NCBI GenBank assembly: GCA_005768755.1
Contig: VAFL01000020.1
Coordinates: 13,771 to 77,770, forward strand
Source of the DNA: Paracoccus denitrificans
GTDB lineage: Bacteria; Pseudomonadota; Alphaproteobacteria; Rhodobacterales; Rhodobacteraceae
Direction: 5' to 3'
DNA: 64,000 nt
The notes under the pieces are model-generated. The model was given only the letters and a program-made list of their open reading frames with translations, was not told where the DNA came from and did not search any database. Positions 1-7,107 of this stretch are shown piece after piece. The position numbers and the translations under genes were made by a program. Every line of letters starts with the position of its first letter. The stretch's first letter is position 1.

Positions 1-217
1 GCTTCGCCGGGTCCGGGTCATGGGGGCAAACCGGATCGAGCTGTCGGGTTTCACCGACACCATGCGCCAGCGCCTCACGGCCTATGGGCTGTTCCACGAG
101 ATCATCTCCTGGAAGCTGCGCATGTTCGTGCCGGTCGATGCCAGCGGTCCGGCGATCCTCGGGAAGCTCTTCGACCGCTGGCCGGTCGAGCGCATCGGCG
201 AGCGGGAGGCAGCCTGA
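1..217 (+). CDS. C-terminal end of a probable strawberry-notch-like protein (partial)
   Basis: The window opens inside an open frame that ends with TGA at 215-217, so only about 71 C-terminal residues are present. The visible part (GANRIELSGF, then LRMFVPVD) resembles the end of the large strawberry-notch-like helicase/NTPase proteins that precede the toprim gene in alphaproteobacterial ICEs. The stop codon overlaps the ATG of the next gene by one base, suggesting translational coupling. Identification rests mainly on gene order and a short tail; the catalytic domains are outside the window. Confidence 0.55.
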   Translation, partial: LRRVRVMGANRIELSGFTDTMRQRLTAYGLFHEIISWKLRMFVPVDASGPAILGKLFDRWPVERIGEREAA

Positions 218-1260
218 TGCCCAGGCACGACGCATCCGAACTGGCGATCCGCCTTGGCCGAGAGGCCGAGGCGGTCTGCCGCCACTACCTGTCGTCCGGC
301 CACCGCGCCGGGCGATACTGGCTGGTCGGTGACGTGCAGAACACCCCAGGACGCTCCATGTTCGTGCGACTGACCGGCCCGGAATCCAGCAAGGGTGCGG
401 CGGGCAAGTGGAGTGACATGGCGACGGGAGAGCATGGCGACCTTCTCGACGTCATCCGCGAGGCGCTCGGCCTCGCCGATTTCAAGGACGTGGCTGAGGA
501 AGCGCGCCGCTTCCTCGCCCTCCCGCATCCCGAACCGGCAAAGACGAGAGCGCCGACCGACAGCACATCCGGCGCGGCACCCGGTTCGCCTGAAGCGTCG
601 CGGCGGCTCTTCGCCATGGCGCAGCCGATCCACGGCACCCTTGCTGCGATCTACCTCAACCGGCGAGCGATCACCACGCTCGAAGGCACCACCGCGCTGC
701 GCTACCATCCCCGGTGCTATTACAGGCCCAACGAGCATGCGCCCACCGAGATCAGGCCGGCGGTGGTCGCCGCCGTCACCGATCTCACCGGCCACCAGAC
801 CGGCGCGCATCGCACATGGCTCGCCCCGGACGGTTCCGGCAAGGCGCCTGTCGAGACACCGCGGCGGGCGATGGGCGACCTTCTCGGCCACGCGGTCCGC
901 TTCGGCATCGCCGATGAGGTGCTCGCCGCCGGCGAGGGCATCGAGACCGTGCTGTCGCCGCGCCAGGTCCTGCCCCGCATGCCGATGCTGGCGGCGCTTT
1001 CGGCCGCTCACCTCGCCGCCATCCTGTTCCCGCCGTCGCTGCGCAGGCTCTATGTCCTGCGCGATCGCGACCCGGCCGGGGACGGTGCAAGAGACCGACT
1101 GGCCGCCAGAGCAGCCGATCTCGGGATCGAGGCGGTCTCGCTCATGCCGCGCGAGGGCGATTTCAACGATGATCTGCGACGCCATGGCGCCGATGCCCTC
1201 GGGGCGGCCTTGAAGGATCAGCTTCATCCCGAAGACGTCCGCCGTTTCATGGAAGGGTGA
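217..1260 (+). CDS. Toprim domain-containing protein (ICE backbone)
   Basis: This 347-residue protein has a C-terminal toprim-like core: the acidic motif GEGIETVLS near residue 240 and YVLRDRDPAGDGA near residue 280, matching the conserved Glu and DxD of primase/topoisomerase toprim folds. The N-terminal half carries a DnaG/phage-primase-like zinc-free segment (GAAGKWSDMATGEHGDLLD) typical of plasmid and ICE toprim proteins. Family members are thought to act in DNA priming or processing on mobile elements. It starts at an ATG overlapping the previous stop, and is the first of the recognised backbone genes. Exact activity is not known. Confidence 0.8.
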   Translation: MPRHDASELAIRLGREAEAVCRHYLSSGHRAGRYWLVGDVQNTPGRSMFVRLTGPESSKGAAGKWSDMATGEHGDLLDVIREALGLADFKDVAEEARRFLALPHPEPAKTRAPTDSTSGAAPGSPEASRRLFAMAQPIHGTLAAIYLNRRAITTLEGTTALRYHPRCYYRPNEHAPTEIRPAVVAAVTDLTGHQTGAHRTWLAPDGSGKAPVETPRRAMGDLLGHAVRFGIADEVLAAGEGIETVLSPRQVLPRMPMLAALSAAHLAAILFPPSLRRLYVLRDRDPAGDGARDRLAARAADLGIEAVSLMPREGDFNDDLRRHGADALGAALKDQLHPEDVRRFMEG

Positions 1261-1444
1261 GGGTGTGATCGGCCCCGGAGGCTCGGTCCGGCTCGGCCTC
1301 TGCCGGTTTCGTTCGCTTGGCATCGGCAGGTGCATCCACCGCCGGAGAGTCCCGCACCCACGGCCTTCGGAGAGGGCGATCGGCGCACAAACGGGACGGG
1401 CAGGCAATGGCCGGGAGCGACTAATTTCCGCCGGCGGGGAGCCA

Positions 1445-1468
1445 CCCCACGCGACAGGTCGCGTGGGG
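1445..1468. repeat. Perfect 11-bp inverted repeat
   Basis: CCCCACGCGAC (1445-1455) and GTCGCGTGGGG (1458-1468) are exact reverse complements separated by AG. The short loop makes it more likely to work as a DNA palindrome or protein site than as a flexible RNA loop. Confidence 0.7.
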
Positions 1469-1530
1469 ACCCCGTCTCTGGCCCCGCCTTTGCATCGCGA
1501 AAGGCAAATTAGCCGCACCCGGCCATCAAG

Positions 1531-1553
1531 GCCCTCGCCGAGCGGGCGAGGGC
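1531..1553. repeat. 9-bp inverted repeat
   Basis: GCCCTCGCC (1531-1539) pairs exactly with GGCGAGGGC (1545-1553) across a 5-nt loop. It lies about 80 bp upstream of the DUF2493 gene. No T tract follows. Confidence 0.6.
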
Positions 1554-1632
1554 TGTCAACCCGTCCCGCCCGTGCGCTTCGACGCCTGCGAAGGCCGCGA
1601 TGGGCGCGGTCTCCAGACGAAGGACGCAACCG

Positions 1633-2568
1633 ATGACGTTTGATCCCGAATATGCAGGGGCCGAGCCGGTCCACACCTCCTCCCAGACCGATCACGCCCT
1701 CACCGAACTCCAGCTCTACGGCTGGCGCCCGTTCCAGGACGAACCTGATCCCCGGCCGCTCCCCGAGGGCAATACCGTCGCTGTAGCCGTCACAGACATC
1801 TTCGACGCCCTTGTGGCGACGCTCAGTGACACCCGTCTCGAACCCGATCTCGAAGAGCTGCTCTGGGGGGCCGCCAATCTCTTCCACCGCGCCACCAGCC
1901 GGGTCGAACGCGATCTAGACGCCAACGAGCAGGCGCAGCGCCGGATGCAGCGGGAACAGGACGGCAGCGAGGTGAAGTCGGTCGAACTCGAACGCCTTAC
2001 GGCCGAGGGGCAGACCCTGATTGAACGGCGCGCCAGCATGGAACTCTTCCGCGACCTCGCCGCCGAGGCTTTCGAGCACCACACCGGCAGCGCCTGGCGG
2101 CCGCGCACCGGCTCGATGGTCAACCATCGCAACCTGACTGCCGCGATGATCGACTCCAGAGACTTCCTTGCCGCCAAGCGCCGGGCCGAGACCGAGGTGA
2201 TGCTGCCCGCCGGCCCTAAGGTGGCCGTGACCGGCGGCGCCGACTTCAACGATCACCGCCTGATCTGGGCGAAGCTCGATCAGGTCCATGCCAAGCACCC
2301 CGACATGGTGTTGCTGCACGGCGGGTCGCCGAAGGGAGCCGAACTGATCGCCTCCCGCTGGGCCGATCACCGCAAGGTGCTTCAGGTCGCCTTCCGGCCC
2401 GACTGGACCAAGCACGCCAAGGCCGCGCCGTTCAAGCGAAACGATGCCATGCTGGACGTGCTGCCGGTCGGCGTCCTCGTCTTCCCCGGTACCGGGATTC
2501 AGGAGAATCTCGCCGACAAGGCCCGCAAGCTCGGCATCCCGGTCATGAAGTTCGACGGCGGGGCGTAA
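1633..2568 (+). CDS. DUF2493 (YspA/cpYpsA-like, SLOG-type) protein
   Basis: A 311-residue protein whose C-terminal ~110 residues match DUF2493: VAVTGGADFNDHRLI, a central LLHGGSPKGAE and VLVFPGTGI near the end, the glycine-rich pattern of SLOG/Rossmann-like nucleotide-binding folds. The N-terminal half is charged and helical, without a recognised domain. An upstream ATG at 1600 is in frame, but the ATG at 1633 is preceded by GAAGGAC at a proper distance and is preferred. DUF2493 proteins are standard members of this ICE backbone; their function is unknown, with nucleotide or ligand binding as the likeliest role. Confidence 0.8.
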   Translation: MTFDPEYAGAEPVHTSSQTDHALTELQLYGWRPFQDEPDPRPLPEGNTVAVAVTDIFDALVATLSDTRLEPDLEELLWGAANLFHRATSRVERDLDANEQAQRRMQREQDGSEVKSVELERLTAEGQTLIERRASMELFRDLAAEAFEHHTGSAWRPRTGSMVNHRNLTAAMIDSRDFLAAKRRAETEVMLPAGPKVAVTGGADFNDHRLIWAKLDQVHAKHPDMVLLHGGSPKGAELIASRWADHRKVLQVAFRPDWTKHAKAAPFKRNDAMLDVLPVGVLVFPGTGIQENLADKARKLGIPVMKFDGGA

Positions 2569-2728
2569 GTCCCGCCGCCTGGCGGCTTTAAGCCGCCGAA
2601 CCTTGACAGAAAACGCCGCCGCGCCTTTGATGGAACATCCTTGCAGAACCGGCGAAGCAGCATAGTCGCAGGCGGAGCGTATCTCCCGGCAGCCTGTCGT
2701 GATCCCCAACCGTTCTCTGGAGGTTTCC

Positions 2729-3145
2729 ATGACGCTGATCCTGCTCGCCATCTCGCTCAGCATCGCGGCCTGTGTGATCGCCTACAATCTGGCGATCTAT
2801 GCCTTGCCCGTCATGGCGGCGATCACGACCGCGCAATATGCCTGGGGCGCGGGGGCCGGTGTCGTGATGTCTGGCCTCATGGCCATCGGTGCCGCTTTGC
2901 TCTCGATCGCCCTTGTGATCCTGGTTCTTGGCTTCGCGAGGAACCCGGCCCTGCGGCTCATTGCGCTCGCTCTCTTCGCCGTGCCCGCCGTCATCGCCGG
3001 CTATGCCCTTGTCTATGGCATCACCAAGAACGCCATCGACTCGGGGCTGGTTCTCAACCTGCTCGGCGGCATGGGCGGCCTTGTCATCGGCATCTCGGCC
3101 ATCGTCAATCTGAACGCCCTCGGCGAGTCGGTGTTCTCGCGCTGA
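2729..3145 (+). CDS. Small multi-pass membrane protein
   Basis: A 138-residue, very hydrophobic protein with about four predicted membrane segments (for example LLAISLSIAACVIAYNLAIY at the N-terminus and LGGMGGLVIGISAIVNL near the C-terminus). The ATG at 2729 follows CTGGAGG at good spacing; a GTG at 2699 is also in frame but has no clear ribosome site. It lies alone between the DUF2493 and SSB genes. I do not recognise the family; location in the inner membrane is inferred from hydrophobicity. Confidence 0.65.
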   Translation: MTLILLAISLSIAACVIAYNLAIYALPVMAAITTAQYAWGAGAGVVMSGLMAIGAALLSIALVILVLGFARNPALRLIALALFAVPAVIAGYALVYGITKNAIDSGLVLNLLGGMGGLVIGISAIVNLNALGESVFSR

Positions 3146-3849
3146 AACGGCGGACGCGATCAGCCACTTCTGAGGAAGACTGGCAGCTTGCGCCATCGGG
3201 CGACGGTCGTTCCATCAAAGACGGAAAGTCGGTCCGACGCAGCATGTCACCATCGCACCCGGTCTGCTTCGCCCGGCTCTGGAAATGGGACATCGGTGCG
3301 TACCCGCAGTCCCGTGCGGTCGATGCCCCGCTGCATCGGTCCACGTCGTTTCGTGGGGCCTCCGCGAACACCTTCCTTGCCCCTTCACGATGCTGTGGGA
3401 CCGAGCCTTTGGCCGATGAAGCAGGACGGTGTCATAGCGGGCATGAGAACCCGATAGCCTGTTCGATCACATCGCGGATGACAGGGCCTTCCGGCGGCGG
3501 ACACGACGTTGACCGGCAAAGACGGTTGAACGAGTGCCATGCCGGTGGTCTCGGTTCGCAGGGGGCCTGCCTGGCCGCTGTCGCCAGCAAGGACGATGGT
3601 TCTGCTGTGCGTCCCCGATCTGCTTTCGAAAGCACCATCCCTCCGCCTGACTGATCCCCTAAGTCCGTTCGGCTTCCACCAGCAACCCCCGCGGCTCCCA
3701 GCCGTGTTGCCGCGCAAGCGCGGCTGCCCGCCCCACCTGGGGCCTTGGGGGCAAGCTGCAGCAAGGGCGGCAGTTGCAGGAGTCTTCCGACGGCCTTGGC
3801 CGGGTCTCGTCGGAGGGACGGTCCCTCCGAGGAGCAACGGAGACCTACA
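3146..3849. other. About 700 bp without a recognisable gene
   Basis: Between the small membrane protein and ssb I find no frame with convincing start, ribosome site and protein-like composition. Open frames on both strands here look like GC-driven shadows. A short hairpin (GCCGCGC 3709-3715 with GCGCGGC 3718-3724) lies about 125 bp before ssb and could be part of its leader. The stretch may hold decayed backbone sequence. Confidence 0.5.
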
Positions 3850-4251
3850 ATGCAGAACATCGTCATCCTCGCCGGCAACATCGGCCAGGCCCCCGAAACC
3901 CGCACCACCCAGGGCGGCACCGGCATCACCCACTTCACCCTGGCCACCTCGCGCCCCCGCTATTCGGAAGGCCGCGTCCTGCGCGACGAGAACGGCTATC
4001 GGGTCCAGGACACCGAATGGCACCGCATCACCTGCTTCAACGGCCTCGGCAAGACGGTCCAGCAGCATTGCGACAAGGGCATGAAGGTTCTGGTTCGCGG
4101 CCGCATCCACTACACGAAATGGACCGATGCCGCCGGGGTCGATCGCTACGGCTGCGAGATCATCGCCGAGACGGTCGATTTCCTGAGCCGGGCGAAGCAG
4201 ACCGAGAACGACGACGGCAAGTTCATCGACGACGATGACATTCCGTTCTGA
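3850..4251 (+). CDS. ssb: Single-stranded DNA-binding protein
   Basis: A 133-residue SSB with an N-terminal OB fold (MQNIVILAGNIGQAPETR, then HRITCFNGLGKTV and VLVRGRIHYTKW) and a C-terminal acidic tail ending DDDDIPF, the conserved peptide that recruits replication and repair partners. It is shorter than chromosomal SSBs because the glycine/proline linker is almost absent, as is common for plasmid and ICE copies. Start chosen at 3850, after a GGAG-rich stretch at about 3830-3842. It probably coats transferred single-stranded DNA in the recipient. Very secure call. Confidence 0.93.
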   Translation: MQNIVILAGNIGQAPETRTTQGGTGITHFTLATSRPRYSEGRVLRDENGYRVQDTEWHRITCFNGLGKTVQQHCDKGMKVLVRGRIHYTKWTDAAGVDRYGCEIIAETVDFLSRAKQTENDDGKFIDDDDIPF

Positions 4252-4424
4252 TCGGGAACCCGAGGCCCGGCGGCGCAAGCCGCCGGGTTTCTCCCCTGTC
4301 TCAACGGATCGCGCCCGCCGCCTCTGGCAAGGTCCAGCGACCGAATCAGACGGGCATGGACGAGGGCGTCGCCTCTCTATCCATGATAATTGCACCTGAA
4401 TTTCGGCTGGCGCTCATAGCAAGA

Positions 4425-4441
4425 ACGACTATTATAGTCGT
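4425..4441. promoter_or_regulatory. Palindromic operator upstream of the XRE regulator
   Basis: ACGACTAT (4425-4432) and ATAGTCGT (4434-4441) form a perfect palindrome around a single central T, about 42 bp before the XRE gene. The AT-rich centre (TATTATAGT) could overlap a -10 element. It is a natural candidate for autoregulation by the adjacent HTH protein; this is inferred from position. Confidence 0.5.
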
Positions 4442-4483
4442 AGTTCTGGAGTGCGTGCATATCCCGGTGGGAGGTGATCATGT

Positions 4484-4735
4484 ATGATCACCGCTCGCCA
4501 ATCACGGGCTGCGCGCGCGTTACTGGGATGGACACAGGAGACGCTCGCCGACAAGGCCCAGGTCGCATTGACCGCACTCAAACGCCTCGAATCCCAAAGC
4601 GGGCTCGAGGTGTTCGAGTCCACCCGCGACCAGGTGCGCCGCGCTCTCGAAGCGGCCGGGATCGTTTTCCTGTCGACAGATAAGGGCGAGGGCGTGTTGC
4701 TGCAACACAATGGAGCCAACACCGACAAACGGTGA
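4484..4735 (+). CDS. XRE/Cro-type helix-turn-helix regulator
   Basis: An 83-residue single-domain protein. The HTH lies at residues 5-40: SRAARALLGWTQETLADKA followed by the recognition-helix region TALKRLESQSG. The last part (VRRALEAAGIVFL) is the usual C-terminal helix and strand of small XRE regulators. GGGAGG precedes the ATG at 4484; an ATG four bases upstream is out of frame. The upstream palindrome suggests it represses its own promoter and perhaps the following DUF2285 genes. Small XRE proteins of this sort often control ICE transfer or excision genes. Confidence 0.8.
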   Translation: MITARQSRAARALLGWTQETLADKAQVALTALKRLESQSGLEVFESTRDQVRRALEAAGIVFLSTDKGEGVLLQHNGANTDKR

Positions 4736-4828
4736 AATAGCGGCCAGCGTGATGTCAGGTTCTCGTCAAAAGGAATGGCTATCTTCCGCCGAAGATGGTT
4801 AACAAATACGTTACCCGAACGTGAGCGA

Positions 4829-5107
4829 ATGATGGGCCGCGCGACACAGACATATCTCGACACACCACCGTCCAGCCAGACGCTGACGTCTTATGATCGC
4901 GAGCACATGAAGCTCTACATGCGCCTTCTCGATGCCGAGCGTGATGGCGCCGATTGGCGCGAAGCTGTGCAGGTTCTCTTTGGCCTCGATCCAGAGTGCG
5001 ATCCCGACCGCTGCCGCTCCATCCATGATACTCATCTCGCTCGCGCGCATTGGATGACCGAACACGGCTACCGCGAACTGGTCCGCGAAAGTCAGCGCAA
5101 GACCTGA
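4829..5107 (+). CDS. DUF2285 domain protein
   Basis: A 92-residue protein with the DUF2285 signature: SYDREHMKLYMRLLDAERDG, then WREAVQVLFGLDP and HLARAHWMTEHGYREL. DUF2285 proteins are small, helical and nearly always found beside regulators in alphaproteobacterial ICEs; a DNA-binding role is presumed. An in-frame ATG at 4775 would add 18 residues, but its AAAAGG is too close, so 4829 is preferred without much certainty. It is followed by a second, frameshifted DUF2285-containing gene. Confidence 0.7.
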   Translation: MMGRATQTYLDTPPSSQTLTSYDREHMKLYMRLLDAERDGADWREAVQVLFGLDPECDPDRCRSIHDTHLARAHWMTEHGYRELVRESQRKT

Positions 5108-5219
5108 CCCGTGATGCGTGCCGCGCATCACCTGTTGACCAGCGCCTGACTTCCGAAACGCAACTCATGCGGGAATCTTGAGCCTTCCCTATTCGTTTGA
5201 GTGGATTCGGGAGGCCGCG

Positions 5220-5991
5220 ATGACCCCTGACGCATCGACCTGGCGTTCTTCGGCGCAATACGACCATCTGGATGAACTGACGGCATCCGATCTGGCCTGG
5301 GAATGGCTGCGCCGCAATGACGATTATGACGCAGATTTTGAAGCCTCGATTGCCGACCAAGGAGACCCCCAACCGCTGACCGAACGGATCCGGCAGCGCT
5401 GGGGGTTGCGATTTCCCGGTCGATCCGCTGGTCCCGCCGCCCGATGCGCCGGTCTTCTGGCTCCCAGCGGAGGACACAAGTGTGGTGGTGCTGACCGAAG
5501 TCCCTTTGGAACTTGGCGACAGCACTGACGGCGCTCCGCTGAACTGGCGCCTCGACTTCTCGGTCGAGAACGCTGGCGCAGAGTTCCACGTCCCGCTTGG
5601 CAATGGGCAGAAGCTCCAGATCTTCGACGGCGCCATTAAGGGGGACGCGATCGCGGTCGCCGTCGTCCCTCTCAGCCTCGCCGGTTTCGACCGGATCGAG
5701 GCCATTCAACGCTTCCTTTCCGCCCTGCATGGTCGCGCGATCCCGCCGGATACACGCATGACACGCCAGCAACGCGCGCGCCTCCGACGGATGCTGCGGG
5801 CCTTCGATGGCCATCGGGCTGGTGCCACGCAGCAGGAGATCGCGCGGGTTCTTCTGAACACCGGCCGGCTTGACCGGGACGAATGGCAAGCATCCTCGGC
5901 CCGTCATGCCATCAAGGCACTCCTGCGCGATGCCCGTGCAATGGTCGCCGGCGGTTATCGGAAACTCCTTCGTCATCGCCGCCCACGATAG
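5220..5991 (+). pseudogene. DUF6499/DUF2285 DNA-binding-domain gene with a +1 frameshift
   Basis: The first part (from ATG 5220) encodes a DUF6499-like start (WRSSAQYDHLDELTASDLAWEWLRRNDDYD) and runs out of frame after RQRWGLRFP. The following frame continues sensibly with VDPLVPPPDAPVFWLPAED and then a DUF2285-like end containing TRQQRARLRRMLRAFDGH. The frames join if one C is removed from the CCC at 5415-5417, so a single-base insertion broke an otherwise normal ~256-residue gene. Family members are putative transcriptional regulators of ICE genes. A sequencing error or programmed slippage cannot be excluded, although CCC is a weak slippery site. Confidence 0.75.
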
Positions 5992-6310
5992 CGCCGGTTT
6001 GCGCCGGCAACAGCCACTTCGTTGCGCCCGTCGCGGGCGCGTGGCTCTTCGGTGCCACGCTGCTATACAAGATCAACTCCAGCACCAATGCGCGTATGCG
6101 CGGGCGGCTGGTGCTGAACGGATCGACCGAAATCCGAGATCAAAGGGCGAGATTTCAGGGGCGCACGCCTCCGAGGCGACGGCGCTCTGGCTGCAGACCA
6201 TGGCGCCGCTCGCGCAGGGCGACACCGTCGAGTTGCAGGGCACCTTTCGCGCGGCGGATGGGTATTTCGCGGCCGATCACACGTCGTTCTGGGGCTGCAA
6301 GGTCGGTTGA
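5992..6310 (+). pseudogene. Fragment of a phage-tail-like protein, frameshifted
   Basis: Two frames together spell a protein-like sequence: APVAGAWLFGATLLYKIN...GRLVLNGSTEIR in one, and KGEISGAHASEATALWLQ...ADGYFAADHTSFWGCKVG in the other. They join around 6137-6140 if one base is missing. The pattern (beta-rich, ending in SFWGCKVG) resembles the C1q-like tail of DUF2793-type proteins in phage and gene-transfer-agent clusters. The N-terminal part is missing; the frame fuses into the end of the preceding gene. This looks like a scar of lost phage-like DNA; family name is tentative. Confidence 0.45.
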
Positions 6311-6328
6311 GCGGCGGAAGGGAGAAGT

Positions 6329-6475
6329 GATGACACCACCCGTTCCGATCAGGGCTTTGTCCGCATGCCGGACGCCGAGTTCGAGGCGATCCTGACGCGC
6401 ACGGCGGAAGAAGGCGCAAAACGCGCACTGGCGGATATCGGCCTCGACGGCGAAGAGGCCGCGCCGCCGGATTAA
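6329..6475 (+). pseudogene. Truncated DUF6127-like fragment
   Basis: A short frame reading GFVRMPDAEFEAILTRTAEE then GAKRALADIGLDGEEAAPPD before a stop at 6473-6475 resembles the start of DUF6127 proteins, which sit beside phage-tail-like genes in Rhodobacterales. The best ribosome site (GGGAGAAG) and ATG at 6330 are in another frame, so a small indel probably separates start from body, and the C-terminal half is missing. With the preceding fragment it marks the left edge of the copper cargo. Confidence 0.4.
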
Positions 6476-6502
6476 GCGGCGATGGCCGACAATGCCCCGC
6501 AG

Positions 6503-6952
6503 TCAGACGGAGGGGCGGCTGCCTGGCAGGGGTGCCCTCGCGGGTGCCGGCCGATGCTCCGGGGCCGCTTGCTCGAAGTCGCAGAGGATCGGGCAGTCGG
6601 GCCGGTGGTCGCCCGCGCAGGCGTCCGCCAGCGTCGTGAGCGTGGTGACCATGTCCTCCATCTCGGCGATCCGATGCCGCAGCTCCTCGATGTGCTGAAG
6701 AGCGACGCGCTTGACATCGCCGCTCTGCCGGCTGCCGTCACGCCAGAGGTTCAGGAGCTTCTGGATCTCGGGCACCGAGAAGCCCAGATCGCGCGCGCGA
6801 CGGATGAAGCGCAGCATGTGGACGTCGGTGTCCGAATAGTCGCGATAGCCCGATTGGGTCCGGTTGGCGGGAGGGATGAGGCCGGTCTGTTCGTAGTAGC
6901 GGATCATCTTGGCGGAGACTCCCGAGGCGTGGGCTGCTTGTCCGATGTTCAT
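6503..6952 (-). CDS. cueR: CueR-type MerR-family copper-responsive activator
   Basis: A 149-residue MerR regulator. The N-terminal winged HTH reads MNIGQAAHASGVSAKMIRYYEQ, followed by the long dimerisation helix, and the C-terminal loop has two cysteines separated by seven residues (CAGDHRPDC), the monovalent-metal site of CueR. An extra C follows four residues on. The ATG at 6952 is preceded by AAAGGAGC; longer in-frame extensions are rejected. It lies downstream of copA, and CueR-type operators at 9716-9797 and 15818-15842 are its likely targets, twisting 19-bp-spaced promoters into an active shape when Cu(I), Ag(I) or Au(I) binds. Confidence 0.9.
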   Translation of the reverse strand: MNIGQAAHASGVSAKMIRYYEQTGLIPPANRTQSGYRDYSDTDVHMLRFIRRARDLGFSVPEIQKLLNLWRDGSRQSGDVKRVALQHIEELRHRIAEMEDMVTTLTTLADACAGDHRPDCPILCDFEQAAPEHRPAPARAPLPGSRPSV

Positions 6953-7107
6953 GGGTGGCTCCTTTGGTTGGTGGTGAAGATGAGCGGAACGGCCGCTGGC
7001 GGAAAGATGACGTCGTGCGTGACGTGCGTGATATTGGTCATGACGGTCTTCCAGGCTAGGGGAATGACCGGGACGCACTCTGGCGCCCCGGTCGGCGCGG
7101 GTGGCGA

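Larger units (their letters stand above)
1261..1632. other. Intergenic region with two strong hairpins
   Basis: No credible gene is seen between the toprim and DUF2493 genes. The stretch holds two perfect inverted repeats: 11-bp arms at 1445-1455 and 1458-1468 with a 2-nt loop, and 9-bp arms at 1531-1539 and 1545-1553 with a 5-nt loop. Neither is followed by a run of T on the plus strand, so they are poor candidates for simple intrinsic terminators. A long antisense open frame crosses this region but appears to be a by-product of high GC. Confidence 0.6.

Noticed and set aside
82..1887. A 601-codon open frame on the minus strand across the toprim gene.
   Set aside because: It covers a clear toprim gene on the plus strand and has the Arg/Gly-rich composition of a GC-driven antisense frame, with no ribosome site.
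3385..4395. A 336-codon minus-strand frame over ssb.
   Set aside because: The ssb gene is certain, and the antisense product lacks recognisable domains.
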